Source: RBG-16-66-20 sp964564865
GTDB taxonomy: Bacteria > Pseudomonadota > Gammaproteobacteria > Burkholderiales > SG8-39
Length of the DNA: 64,000 bases
Assembly: GCA_964564865.1 (NCBI GenBank)
Contig: CAZMDA010000001.1
Span: 75,671-139,670, forward strand
Reading direction: 5' to 3'
Of the stretch, positions 40,753-48,494 are shown one piece after another. The notes beneath the pieces are model-generated. The model saw only the letters and a program-made list of their open reading frames with translations. It was not told the DNA's origin and did not search any database. Numbering within the stretch: the stretch's first letter is position 1; every line of letters starts with the position of its first letter. A program made the position numbers and the translations under genes.

Positions 40753-40787
40753 TCTAGTTGACTCCTTCACGTGCGGCTGACTAGACT
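40753..40787 (+). promoter_or_regulatory. Putative suyA promoter with GntR half-sites
   Basis: TTGACT (40758-40763) and TAGACT (40782-40787) lie 18 bases apart. Inverted half-sites TCTAGT (40753-40758) and ACTAGA (40780-40785) overlap the -35 and -10 boxes, one on each side. This arrangement suits repression by the divergent GntR protein. SuyA starts 31 bases downstream. Confidence 0.6.
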
Positions 40788-40817
40788 GGCTTTTTTCACT
40801 CGCAGGGACACGGGAAG

Positions 40818-41099
40818 ATGATCCATTTCGTGGTGCACGAGGAAGGCGACGGCGTCGGCGTGGTGGTCGTCGAGGGCGTGAAGAAGGGCCAGGAGCTCAC
40901 CGGCTGGATCATGGAGGACGACAAGGAGCTCAAGATCACGGCCAGGAGCGACATCCCGATCGGCCACAAGATCGCGCTCAAGGACTACAAGCCGGGCGAC
41001 ACCGTGATCAAGTACGGCATCGACATCGGCAAGATCGTGGCGCCGATCGCGCGCGGCGAGCACACCCACGTGCAGAACCTCAAGACCAAGCGCTGGTAA
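40818..41099 (+). CDS. suyA: (2R)-sulfolactate sulfo-lyase, small subunit
   Basis: This 93-residue SAF-type domain protein of the UxaA/altronate dehydratase small-subunit group begins MIHFVVHEEGDGVGVVVVEG and has DIPIGHKIALKDYKPGDTVIKYG and GEHTHVQNLKTKRW. Size and sequence fit SuyA, the small subunit of sulfolactate sulfo-lyase, which splits (R)-sulfolactate into pyruvate and sulfite. ATG 40818 follows ACGGGAAG. The large subunit starts 11 bases after its stop. A general UxaA-family dehydratase is the alternative, but the partner gene argues for Suy. Confidence 0.8.
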   Translation: MIHFVVHEEGDGVGVVVVEGVKKGQELTGWIMEDDKELKITARSDIPIGHKIALKDYKPGDTVIKYGIDIGKIVAPIARGEHTHVQNLKTKRW

Positions 41100-41110
41100 A
41101 GGAACGCGAC

Positions 41111-42280
41111 ATGGATCTTTCGAAATCGACTTTCTGGGGCTACAAGCGCGAGAACGGCCGCATCGGCGTGCGCAACCACGTCATCATCCTGCCGGTGGAC
41201 GACCTGTCGAACGCCGCCGCCGAGGCGGTGGCGAACAACATCAAGGGCACGCTCGCCATCCCGCATCCCTACGGGCGGCTGCAGTTCGGCGCCGACCTGG
41301 ACCTGCACTTCGCCACGCTGATCGGCACCGGCTGCAACCCGAACGTGGCCGCGGTGGTGGTGATCTGCATCGAGGACGGCTGGGCGAAGAAGGTGGCCGA
41401 CGCCATCGCCGCCACCGGCAAGCCCGTGGCCTACTTCGGCATCGAGCAGCACGGCGACCACGACACCATCATGCGCGCCTCGAAGAAGGCGAAGGAGTTC
41501 GTGCAGTGGGCCTCCGAGCTGCGCCGCGAGGAGCGGCCGCTCAAGGACCTGTGGGTGTCCACCAAGTGCGGCGAGTCCGATACCACCTCCGGCTGCGGCG
41601 CCAACCCGACCGTGGGCAACGCCTTCGACAAGCTCTACCCGCACAAGGTGACGCTCGCCTTCGGCGAGACCACCGAGCTCACCGGGGGCGAGCACCTGGT
41701 GGCGGCGCGCTGCGCCACCGAGGAGGTGAGGAAGAAGTTCCAGTTCATGTTCGACCGCTACCAGGCGATCGTGGACAAGCACAAGACGAGCGACCTGTCG
41801 GAGTCCCAGCCCACCAAGGGCAACATCGCCGGCGGCCTCACCACCATCGAGGAGAAGGCCCTCGGCAACATCCAGAAGATCGGCCGGCTGTGCAAGGTGG
41901 ACGGCGTGCTGGACAAGCACGAGCGGCCCACCGGGCCGGGCCTGTGGTTCCTCGACTCGTCCTCGGCCGCCGCGGAGATGGTGACGCTGTGCGCCGCCGC
42001 GGGCTACACGGTGCACTTCTTCCCCACCGGGCAGGGCAACGTCATCGGCAACCCGATCCTGCCGGTGATCAAGCTGTGCGCCAACCCGCGCACCGTGCGC
42101 ACCATGTCCGAGCACATCGACGTGGACGTGTCCGGGCTGCTGAGGAAGGAAATGAACCCGGACCAGGCGGGCGACGCGCTGCTGGAGTGCATGTTCCGCA
42201 CCGCCAACGGCCGGCTCACCGCCGCCGAGGCGCTGGGGCACCGGGAGTTCGTCCTCACAAGGCTGTACGAATCGGCCTAG
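41111..42280 (+). CDS. suyB: (2R)-sulfolactate sulfo-lyase, large subunit
   Basis: This 389-residue protein of the UxaA/GarD large-domain family has GYKRENGRIGVRNHVIILPV (about residues 10-29), TGCNPNVAAVVVI, STKCGESDTTSGCGANPTVG, DLSESQPTKGNIAGGLTTIE and HFFPTGQGNVIGNPILPVIK. It ends NGRLTAAEALGHREFVLTRL. These stretches agree with SuyB as I remember it, notably the long conserved DLSESQPTKGN block. It cleaves the C-S bond of sulfolactate with an iron-dependent centre together with SuyA. The sulfite released would need oxidation, and a candidate enzyme is encoded at 36867. Its stop overlaps the next GTG by one base. Confidence 0.82.
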   Translation: MDLSKSTFWGYKRENGRIGVRNHVIILPVDDLSNAAAEAVANNIKGTLAIPHPYGRLQFGADLDLHFATLIGTGCNPNVAAVVVICIEDGWAKKVADAIAATGKPVAYFGIEQHGDHDTIMRASKKAKEFVQWASELRREERPLKDLWVSTKCGESDTTSGCGANPTVGNAFDKLYPHKVTLAFGETTELTGGEHLVAARCATEEVRKKFQFMFDRYQAIVDKHKTSDLSESQPTKGNIAGGLTTIEEKALGNIQKIGRLCKVDGVLDKHERPTGPGLWFLDSSSAAAEMVTLCAAAGYTVHFFPTGQGNVIGNPILPVIKLCANPRTVRTMSEHIDVDVSGLLRKEMNPDQAGDALLECMFRTANGRLTAAEALGHREFVLTRLYESA

Positions 42281-42987
42281 TGGCCGCCTTCGTCCTGGTG
42301 CATGGGGCCTGGCACGGCGGCTGGTGCTGGGCGCGCGTGGCGCCGCTGCTGCGCGCGAAGGGCCACCAGGTGTTCTGCCCGACGCTCACGGGCCTGGGCG
42401 AGCGCGCCCACCTGCTCGGCCGGCAGGTGGACATGAGCACCCACATCGAGGACGTGGCGGGCGTGCTCGAGGCCGAGGAGCTTCGGGACGTCGTCCTGTG
42501 CGGGCACAGCTACGGCGGCATGGTGATCACCGGCGTCGCGGTACGCTGCAAGGACCGCATCAGGCAGCTGGTGTACCTGGATTCCGCGGTCGTCGAGGAT
42601 GGCGAATCCTGGTCCTCGGCACATTCGCCGCAGCTGCAGGCAGAGCGCCGCCGGCTCGCCGAGGCGAGCGGCGGCGTATCCATGCCGGTGCCAAGGGCCG
42701 AGGTGTTCGGCCTGCGGGATCCGGGGGACCTGGAATGGGTGCAGCGGCGCCTGACGCCGCAACCGTTCGCGCCCTATGACCAGAAGTTGCACTGGGGCGG
42801 CCCGGTGGGCAACGGCCTGCCCAAGGTATACGTGGATTGCACCGACCCGGTCTACGCCGGGCTCGCACCGGTGAAGGACCGCCTGCGCGGCCAGCCCGGG
42901 TGGCCGGTCATCGAGCTCAGGACCGGCCATGACGCCATGGTGAGCGCGCCGGAGGAAACCGCCCGGATGCTGCTGGAGTACGCATGA
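42280..42987 (+). CDS. Alpha/beta-hydrolase fold protein
   Basis: This is a 235-residue hydrolase. The oxyanion region is FVLVHGAWHGGWCWARV (about residues 4-20), the nucleophile elbow CGHSYGGM and the catalytic His in LRTGHDAM near residue 219. It resembles the EstC/methylesterase-like family of small plant- and bacterial-type esterases (the salicylate-binding-protein-2 group). It begins at GTG 42280, sharing one base with the suyB stop, and ends in an ATGA overlap with the FeS-subunit gene, so it is inside the suyAB transcription unit. The substrate is unknown; an ester of a hydroxy acid is plausible. Confidence 0.82.
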   Translation: MAAFVLVHGAWHGGWCWARVAPLLRAKGHQVFCPTLTGLGERAHLLGRQVDMSTHIEDVAGVLEAEELRDVVLCGHSYGGMVITGVAVRCKDRIRQLVYLDSAVVEDGESWSSAHSPQLQAERRRLAEASGGVSMPVPRAEVFGLRDPGDLEWVQRRLTPQPFAPYDQKLHWGGPVGNGLPKVYVDCTDPVYAGLAPVKDRLRGQPGWPVIELRTGHDAMVSAPEETARMLLEYA

Positions 42988-43700
42988 GCGCGAAGCTGGA
43001 GGTCCGCGTCTGGCGCGGCGGCGCCGACGGCGGCTTCCGCGACTACGAAGTGCCGCGCCACGAGAGCCAGACGGTGCTCGACGTGGTGACGCACATCCAG
43101 CGCGCCGTCGACCCGACGCTCGCCTACCGCTTCGCCTGCCGCGTCGGCATGTGCGGCTCCTGCGCCATGACGGTGAACGGCGCGGCGCGCTGGACCTGCC
43201 GCACGCACGTGGACAAGGTGGCGCGGGACGGGAAGCTGGAGGTCGCCCCGCTGCGCAACCTGCCGGTGGTCCGGGATCTCGTCACCGACATGCGCGAGTT
43301 CTTCGACAAGTGGGCGCGCGCGCAGGGCCGCTTCAAGGGCAAGGCGACGAGGAAGGAGCCGTTCGCGCAGGTGTCCCCGCAGTCCGAGGCGAGGCAGCAG
43401 GCCAACGCCGGCATCGAGTGCATCGGCTGCGGCGTCTGCTACAGCTCGTGCGACGTGGTGGCGGCCAATCCGGGCTACCTCGGCCCCGCGGCGCTCAACC
43501 GCGCCTGGACCCTGGCGCAGGACGAACGCGACGCGGCGGGCCTCGAGCGCCTGCGCGCGGTGGCGGGCGATGCCGGCTGCCATGCCTGCCATACGCACCT
43601 GTCGTGCACCGAGCGCTGCCCGAAGCAGATCTCGCCCACCGCCGGCATCGCGGGCCTGAAGCGCGCGGTGGCGAAGGCGGCGCTGCAGGGCAAGCTGTGA
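42984..43700 (+). CDS. Succinate dehydrogenase/fumarate reductase-type iron-sulfur subunit
   Basis: This is a 238-residue SdhB/FrdB-like protein. The [2Fe-2S] ligands are in CRVGMCGSCAMTVNG with a further Cys in WTC, the [4Fe-4S] site is CIGCGVCYSSC, and the third site is CHACHTHLSCTERCPKQ. The basic N-terminal ferredoxin fold is normal in length. It is coupled upstream by ATGA and followed by two small membrane subunits. The matching flavoprotein is not adjacent but lies about 7 kb downstream at 50530. The set is a non-canonical second SDH/FRD-like complex; whether it oxidises succinate or a related acid is unknown. Confidence 0.9.
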   Translation: MSAKLEVRVWRGGADGGFRDYEVPRHESQTVLDVVTHIQRAVDPTLAYRFACRVGMCGSCAMTVNGAARWTCRTHVDKVARDGKLEVAPLRNLPVVRDLVTDMREFFDKWARAQGRFKGKATRKEPFAQVSPQSEARQQANAGIECIGCGVCYSSCDVVAANPGYLGPAALNRAWTLAQDERDAAGLERLRAVAGDAGCHACHTHLSCTERCPKQISPTAGIAGLKRAVAKAALQGKL

Positions 43701-43707
43701 GCGCGGC

Positions 43708-44046
43708 GTGAGCTTTCGCTCCGAAACCCTGCTGTGGGTGGCGCAACGCGCCAGCGCCGCGGTGCTCGCGGTGTGCGTCACGGTGCACCTCGCGACGATG
43801 ATCTACGCGGTGCGCGGCGGCCTCACCGCGGCCGAGATCCTCGCGCGTACCCAGGGCAGCCTCGCCTGGCTCGCGTTCTATACCGTGTTCGTGCTCGCGG
43901 TCGTGGTGCACGCGCCCATCGGGCTGCGCGCGCTGCTGGGGGAATGGCTGGGCTGGCGCGGCCGCTCGCGCGATGCCGCCCTGCTCGCATTCGCGGCGCT
44001 GCTCGCGTGGGCGGGGATGCGCGCGGTGTTCGGGGTGTTCCGGTGA
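43708..44046 (+). CDS. SDH-type membrane anchor subunit, SdhC-like
   Basis: This 112-residue protein has three membrane helices (about residues 11-33, 50-70 and 88-107). It begins with the SdhC-like LLWVAQRASAAVLAVCVTVH, whose His is positioned to ligate heme b or sit near the quinone. It starts at GTG 43708, seven bases after the FeS subunit, and ends in a GTGA overlap with the next membrane subunit. Identification rests on size, helix number and operon position. Confidence 0.8.
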   Translation: MSFRSETLLWVAQRASAAVLAVCVTVHLATMIYAVRGGLTAAEILARTQGSLAWLAFYTVFVLAVVVHAPIGLRALLGEWLGWRGRSRDAALLAFAALLAWAGMRAVFGVFR

Positions 44047-44381
44047 CCGCGGGACGGCGGCTGCACGTGGGCAGCTTCGCCGCGCTGGTGCACCGCGTGT
44101 CGGGGCTCGCGCTGGCGCTGTTCCTGCCGCTGCATTTCTGGGCGCTGGGGCATGCGCTGCAGGGCGCCGCCGGCCTGGACGCGTTCCTCGCCTGGACCGC
44201 GCACCCGCTGGTGAAGTTCTCCGAGTGGGGCATCGTGCTGCTGCTGGCGGCGCACCTCGCCGGCGGGCTGAGGATCCTCGCGCTGGAGTTCCTGCCCTGG
44301 CGCGACTGGCACAAGTCATTGGCGGCGGTCGCCGCCGGCGTCTCGCTGGCGGCGGGGCTCGCGTTCGCTCTAGCGTTGTAG
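44043..44381 (+). CDS. SDH-type membrane anchor subunit, SdhD-like
   Basis: This 112-residue protein has three membrane helices. The motif SFAALVHRVSGLALALFLPLHFW (about residues 11-33) carries the HR-x-S-G signature of SdhC/D family proteins together with a further helix-borne His. HPLVKFSEWGIVLLLAAHLAGGLRIL follows. It begins at GTG 44043 inside a GTGA overlap with the preceding gene. The TAG stop is part of a TAGAAT box before the Bug gene 31 bases later. Confidence 0.82.
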   Translation: MTAGRRLHVGSFAALVHRVSGLALALFLPLHFWALGHALQGAAGLDAFLAWTAHPLVKFSEWGIVLLLAAHLAGGLRILALEFLPWRDWHKSLAAVAAGVSLAAGLAFALAL

Positions 44382-44412
44382 AATTGCCCGAGGATATCCA
44401 GAGGAGAAGACC

Positions 44413-45375
44413 ATGAAGTTCACGAAACTCGCAGCGTTGTTCGCCGGCCTCGCCATCGCCGGCGCCGTCCAGGCGCAGGCCTGGCCGCAGAAGCCGGTCA
44501 AGTTCATCGTGCCGTTCCCGCCGGGGGGCGCGACCGACATCTCGGCGCGGCTGCTCGGGCAGAAGCTGCAGGAGATCTGGGGCCAGACGGTGGTGATCGA
44601 GAACCGCGGCGGCGCCGGCGGCGGCGTGGGCGCCGCGGAGGCCGCGCGCGCCGCGCCCGACGGCTACACGCTGTTCTTCCCCTCGGGCTCGGTGGTCACC
44701 GCCAACCAGCACATCTACGCCAAGATGAACTACAACCCGGAGAAGGACTTCGTGCCGATCACGAACGCGGTCTCCGGGCCCCAGGTGCTGATCGTGCCGG
44801 CGAACTCGCCCTACCAGTCGGTGCGCTCGCTGATCGAGTCGGGCAAGCTCAACCCGGGCAAGCTCACCTTCTGCCACGCCGGCATCGGCTCGCAGACCCA
44901 CCTGGCGGCGGAGAACTTCGTCTACCAGGCGAAGATCGAGGCCATCGCCGTGCCCTACAAGGGCGAAGGACCGGGCATCACCGGGCTCATCGGCGGGGAG
45001 ACGCATTTCTGCGTCGCCAACCTCGCCGCCGCGATCGGCCACATCAAGGGCGGCCGGCTGCGCGCGCTGGGCGTCACCAGCCTCGCGGAGGCGCCGCAGC
45101 TGCCCGGCGTGCCGCCGATCGCGCAGGCCGTGCCGGGGTTCGAGAACGCCGGCTGGTTCGGCCTGGTCGCGCCCATCGGCACGCCGAAGGAGATCATCCA
45201 GAAGGTCTACCAGGACGCGAAGAAGGCGCTCGAGGATCCCGGCATGCGGGAGAAGCTGTTCGCGCAGGGCCTGGCGCCGGTGGGCAACAGCCCGGAGGAG
45301 ATGGGCCGCGCCATGAAGGCCGAGACCGAGCTCTGGAAGACCGTGGTCGGGGCGCGCAAGATCCGGGTGCAGTGA
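44413..45375 (+). CDS. Bug/TctC-family periplasmic substrate-binding protein
   Basis: This 320-residue protein has a Sec signal (MKFTKLAALFAGLAIAGAVQAQA). Bug landmarks are WPQKPVKFIVPFPPGGATDIS, ENRGGAGGGVGAAEA, FCHAGIGSQTHLAAENF, VPYKGEGPGITGLIGGETHF and AGWFGLVAPIGTP. ATG 44413 follows AGAGGAGAAG, a strong ribosome-binding site. The gene ends in a GTGA overlap with the fumarase alpha subunit, so transport and fumarase are made together. It is an orphan with no TctA/TctB beside it. A C4-dicarboxylate, tartrate or sulfolactate ligand would suit the neighbours. Confidence 0.9.
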   Translation: MKFTKLAALFAGLAIAGAVQAQAWPQKPVKFIVPFPPGGATDISARLLGQKLQEIWGQTVVIENRGGAGGGVGAAEAARAAPDGYTLFFPSGSVVTANQHIYAKMNYNPEKDFVPITNAVSGPQVLIVPANSPYQSVRSLIESGKLNPGKLTFCHAGIGSQTHLAAENFVYQAKIEAIAVPYKGEGPGITGLIGGETHFCVANLAAAIGHIKGGRLRALGVTSLAEAPQLPGVPPIAQAVPGFENAGWFGLVAPIGTPKEIIQKVYQDAKKALEDPGMREKLFAQGLAPVGNSPEEMGRAMKAETELWKTVVGARKIRVQ

Positions 45376-46247
45376 AGGTCGACCTGCAGCAGGTGGAGGA
45401 GGCCGCCCGGGAGCTGTACATCCGGGCCCTCAAGCTGCTGCCGCCGGACGTCAAGCAGGGGCTGGACCGGCTCGCCGCCGGCGAATCCGACGCCGGCGCC
45501 AGGCGCACGCTCGGCACCATGGTGAAGAACATCGCCGTCGCCGAGGCGAATGCCAACCTGCTGTGCCAGGACACCGGCATCCCGATCTACAACGTGCGCA
45601 TCGGCCGCGGCGTGGAGGTGGACGGCTGGGGCCTGAAGGAGGCGATCCGGCGCGGCTGCGCGCGCTCCACGCGCGAGCATCCGTTCCGCTCCTCGGTGGT
45701 GCATCCGACGACCCGGGTCAACGCGCAGGATTCCACCGGGCGCGGCGTCCCGGTGATCAACGTCGATTTCTCCGACCGGCCGGAGGCGCTCGAGATCGAG
45801 ATGGTCCCCAAGGGCTCGGGCTCGGAGAACAATTCCTGGCTGAAGATGGCGATCCCGGCCGAAGGCGTGGACGCGATCAAGACCTTCGTCGTGGATTGCG
45901 TGCTGGAGGCGGGCGGCAAGACCTGCCCGCCGACCATCGTCGGCGTCGGCGTCGGCGGCACCTCGGACCTGTGCGTGCACCTGGCCAAGGCCGCCGCGAC
46001 GCGCGCCCTGGGCACGCGCTGCGAGGATCCCGAGGGCGCGAAGCTGGAGGATGCGCTGACCCGGGCGGTGAACCTGCTGGGCGTGGGCCCGCAGGGCCTG
46101 GGCGGGGATTCCACCGCGTTCGCGGTGCACGTCGAGACGGCGGCCACCCACATCACCATGAACCCGGTGGCGGTGAACATGCAGTGCCATTCGGCACGCA
46201 GGGCGCGCGCCACCTTCGGGCCGAAGGGGGTCGAGTATGGCTATTAG
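45372..46247 (+). CDS. Class I fumarate hydratase/tartrate dehydratase, alpha subunit
   Basis: This 291-residue protein is of the FumA/TtdA N-terminal family. It has NANLLCQDTGIPIYNVRIGRG (with the first cluster Cys), HPTTRVNAQDSTGRGVPVINV, GSGSENNSWLKMAIPAEG, CGGKTCPPTIVGVGVGGTSD-like GGKTCPPTIVGVGVGGTSDL and NPVAVNMQCHSARRARATF. Three Cys ligate a [4Fe-4S] cluster. The reaction is reversible hydration of fumarate to malate, or dehydration of tartrate to oxaloacetate. It starts at GTG 45372 overlapping the Bug stop. The beta subunit follows only after an inserted chalcone-isomerase-like gene. Confidence 0.9.
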   Translation: MKVDLQQVEEAARELYIRALKLLPPDVKQGLDRLAAGESDAGARRTLGTMVKNIAVAEANANLLCQDTGIPIYNVRIGRGVEVDGWGLKEAIRRGCARSTREHPFRSSVVHPTTRVNAQDSTGRGVPVINVDFSDRPEALEIEMVPKGSGSENNSWLKMAIPAEGVDAIKTFVVDCVLEAGGKTCPPTIVGVGVGGTSDLCVHLAKAAATRALGTRCEDPEGAKLEDALTRAVNLLGVGPQGLGGDSTAFAVHVETAATHITMNPVAVNMQCHSARRARATFGPKGVEYGY

Positions 46248-46803
46248 GATCAGGATCGTCGCGTTGCTGGCGCTGCTGCTCGCCGCGCCGGCCCAGGCCG
46301 CGGAGGTCGCGGGCGTCAGGCTGGCCGATGCCGAGGGCGCCCTGGTGCTCAATGGCGCCGGGCTGCGCAAGCGCGCGTTCTTCCAGGTCTACGTCATCGG
46401 CCTGTACGTGCCGGAGAAGAAGGCCGCCGCGGCGGACCTCATCAACGCCGGCGGCGCCAAGCGGGTCGCGATCCACATGCTGCGCGACGTCGACGCGGCG
46501 CAGTTCACCGACGCGCTGATGGACGGCATGAAGGACAACCACGGCGAGGCCGAGATGAAGGCGCTCGAGCCGCGCGCCAAGCAGCTGGCCGCGATCATGG
46601 CCGAGATGAAGGAGGCGAGGAAGGGCATGCGCATCACGCTCGACTGGCAGCCCGGCGCCGGCACCCGCGTCACGGTGGACGGCAAGCCCGCGGGCGCCGC
46701 GATCCCGGGCGAGGACTTCTACCGCGCGCTGCTGCGGATCTGGCTGGGGGACAACCCGGTCCAGTCCGACCTCAAGGGCGCGCTGCTGGGCGGGAAGCCC
46801 TAG
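46237..46803 (+). CDS. Chalcone isomerase-like family protein, exported
   Basis: This 188-residue protein has a signal peptide (MAIRIRIVALLALLLAAPAQA). The body of the bacterial chalcone-isomerase-like family follows: EVAGVRLADAEGALVLNGAG, LRKRAFFQVYVIGLYVPEKK, RVAIHMLRDVDAAQF and GEDFYRALLRIWLGDNPVQSDLK. In bacteria this family is of unknown function and probably binds fatty acids or acts in the periplasm; isomerase activity should not be assumed. It overlaps the fumarase alpha gene by 11 bases and lies 2 bases from the beta gene, so it interrupts a two-subunit enzyme operon. Confidence 0.85.
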   Translation: MAIRIRIVALLALLLAAPAQAAEVAGVRLADAEGALVLNGAGLRKRAFFQVYVIGLYVPEKKAAAADLINAGGAKRVAIHMLRDVDAAQFTDALMDGMKDNHGEAEMKALEPRAKQLAAIMAEMKEARKGMRITLDWQPGAGTRVTVDGKPAGAAIPGEDFYRALLRIWLGDNPVQSDLKGALLGGKP

Positions 46804-46805
46804 GC

Positions 46806-47420
46806 GTGGCGCACCACGAGCTCAGCTGCCCGATCACCGAGGCGCAGGCGCGCGCGCTGCGCGTCAACGACACCGTCACCCTGAACGGCACGCTGTACGG
46901 CATCCGCGACGCCACGCAGATCCACCTGTTCGACCGCGGCCGCAGGACCCGCTTCGACCTCCGCGGCCACGCGGTGATCCATACCGCGCCGAACGTGCGC
47001 CGGGTCGCCGCAAGCCCCGCCAGCCCGGCCGGCTACGAGCCGGTCTGCATCGGCACCACCACCAGCGACCGCATGGAGCGCTTCACCCGGCCGCTGATGG
47101 AACAAAACGGCGTGCGGCTGGTCATTGGCAAGGGGGGGTTGCGCGAAGGCTCGGCCGCGGCGTTCCGCGAGCTGGGCGGTGCCTACCTCGCCATCGTCGG
47201 CGGCGCGGCGGCGCTGGAGACCACCTGGGTGGAGGCGATCGAGGACGTGGACCTGGACGACCTCAACCCGGAGTCGCTCTGGAAGTTCCGCGTGCGCGGC
47301 TTCGGCCCGCTGGTGGTCGCCATGGACAGCCATGGCGGCAGCCTGTACGCGCAGGTCGGCCAGGACTCGAGGGGCCGGCGCGCGGCCGCGCTGGCGAGCC
47401 TCGGGGTGAAGTCGCAGTAG
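46806..47420 (+). CDS. Class I fumarate hydratase/tartrate dehydratase, beta subunit
   Basis: This 204-residue protein of the FumA C-terminal/TtdB family shows LSCPITEAQARALRVNDTVT, LNGTLYGIRDATQIHLFD, IHTAPNV, GTTTSDRMERFTRPLMEQNG, VRLVIGKGGLREGSAAAF and GGAAALETTWVEAIEDVDLDD. It forms the catalytic partner of the alpha subunit. It starts at GTG 46806. The TAG stop lies within a TAGAAT box that precedes the TAXI binding-protein gene. Confidence 0.9.
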   Translation: MAHHELSCPITEAQARALRVNDTVTLNGTLYGIRDATQIHLFDRGRRTRFDLRGHAVIHTAPNVRRVAASPASPAGYEPVCIGTTTSDRMERFTRPLMEQNGVRLVIGKGGLREGSAAAFRELGGAYLAIVGGAAALETTWVEAIEDVDLDDLNPESLWKFRVRGFGPLVVAMDSHGGSLYAQVGQDSRGRRAAALASLGVKSQ

Positions 47421-47448
47421 AATCGGCCATTCCCAACCAGGAGGGATC

Positions 47449-48402
47449 ATGAAACGCATCGTTCGATACGCCGGGGTCGCTTTGCTCGCGCTCGCCGGCA
47501 GCGCGCAGGCGCAGAACCTTTCCATCGCCACCGGCGGCACCGGCGGCGTCTACTACCCGCTGGGCGGCGGCCTTGCCGCGCTGCTGTCGAAGAAGGTGCC
47601 CGGCATGACGGCGACCGCGGAGGTGACCGGCGGCTCGGTCGCCAACATGCAGCTGGTCGGCACCGGCAAGCCCTACATCGCCTTCACCCAGGCCGACGCG
47701 GCCATCGACGCGCTCAAGGGCCAGGACAAGTTCACCGGCAAGCCGATCCCGGTGCGCACGCTCGCGGTGCTGTACCCCAACCGCATGCACGTGGTCTCGA
47801 TCGAGGGCACCGGCGTCACCAAGATCCAGGACCTGAAGGGCAAGCGCGTGTCCACCGGCTCGGGGGGCAGCGCCACCGAGGTGTTCGCGTTCCGCGTCAT
47901 CGAGGCCGCGGGCCTCGACAAGGACAAGGACATGCGCCGCGAGCGCCTGGGCGTGGCCGAGTCGGTCAACGCGCTGAAGGACCGCAAGATCGACGCCTTC
48001 TTCTGGGTCGGCGGCCTGCCCACCGGCGCGGTGACCGACCTCGCCAACTCGCCCGGGGTGAAGATCCAGATGATCGACATCGCGCACCTGGTGCCGGAGA
48101 TGGCCAAGAAGCACGGCAACATCTACATCAAGGACGTGATCCCGCAGCGGATGTACAAGGGCATGACCGCCGACAACCAGGCGGCCACGGTGACCAACCT
48201 GCTGGCGGTGCACGCGAACATGGACGACAAGACCGCCTATACGATCACCAAGACGATGTTCGAGAACGTCGTCGACCTGGTCCGGGTGCACGCCGAGGCG
48301 GTGAACATCAAGCTGGAGAACCAGAAGGCGGAGAACTCGTCCATCCCCTGGCATCCGGGCGCGATCAAGTACTACGCGGAGCGGGGCATCAAGATCAAGT
48401 GA
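47449..48402 (+). CDS. TAXI-family TRAP transporter solute-binding protein
   Basis: This 317-residue protein has a signal peptide (MKRIVRYAGVALLALAGSAQAQ) followed by the TAXI signature start NLSIATGGTGGVYYPLGGGL. It also has AEVTGGSVANMQLVGTGKPYIAFTQ, VSTGSGGSATEVFAFRVIEAAG and AFFWVGGLPTGAVTDL. TAXI proteins bind acidic solutes such as glutamate or dicarboxylates and feed a fused TRAP permease. ATG 47449 follows AGGAGGGATC. An intrinsic hairpin between it and the permease probably sets excess binding protein over permease. Confidence 0.94.
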   Translation: MKRIVRYAGVALLALAGSAQAQNLSIATGGTGGVYYPLGGGLAALLSKKVPGMTATAEVTGGSVANMQLVGTGKPYIAFTQADAAIDALKGQDKFTGKPIPVRTLAVLYPNRMHVVSIEGTGVTKIQDLKGKRVSTGSGGSATEVFAFRVIEAAGLDKDKDMRRERLGVAESVNALKDRKIDAFFWVGGLPTGAVTDLANSPGVKIQMIDIAHLVPEMAKKHGNIYIKDVIPQRMYKGMTADNQAATVTNLLAVHANMDDKTAYTITKTMFENVVDLVRVHAEAVNIKLENQKAENSSIPWHPGAIKYYAERGIKIK

Positions 48403-48416
48403 GGGCAGCGCCCCGG

Positions 48417-48447
48417 AAGCCCCGTCCAGCCTGCTGGCGGGGCTTTT
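48417..48447 (+). terminator. Intrinsic terminator between the TAXI binding protein and TRAP permease
   Basis: AAGCCCCG (48417-48424) pairs with CGGGGCTT (48438-48445) and the run TTTTGATTTG begins there. The 13-base loop holds a smaller CCAG/CTGG stem. It is 14 bases after the TAXI stop and 48 bases before the permease ATG. The downstream genes are otherwise without a clear promoter, so partial termination is likely. Confidence 0.85.
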
Positions 48448-48494
48448 GATTTGAACGAGGCGATTCACGGGCGCCGCTGCAGGAGGGGAGATCG

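Noticed and set aside
40818..42280. Altronate or galactarate dehydratase (UxaA/GarD)
   Set aside because: Two-polypeptide layout, small-subunit size and conserved blocks agree with SuyAB, and no uronate pathway genes adjoin it.
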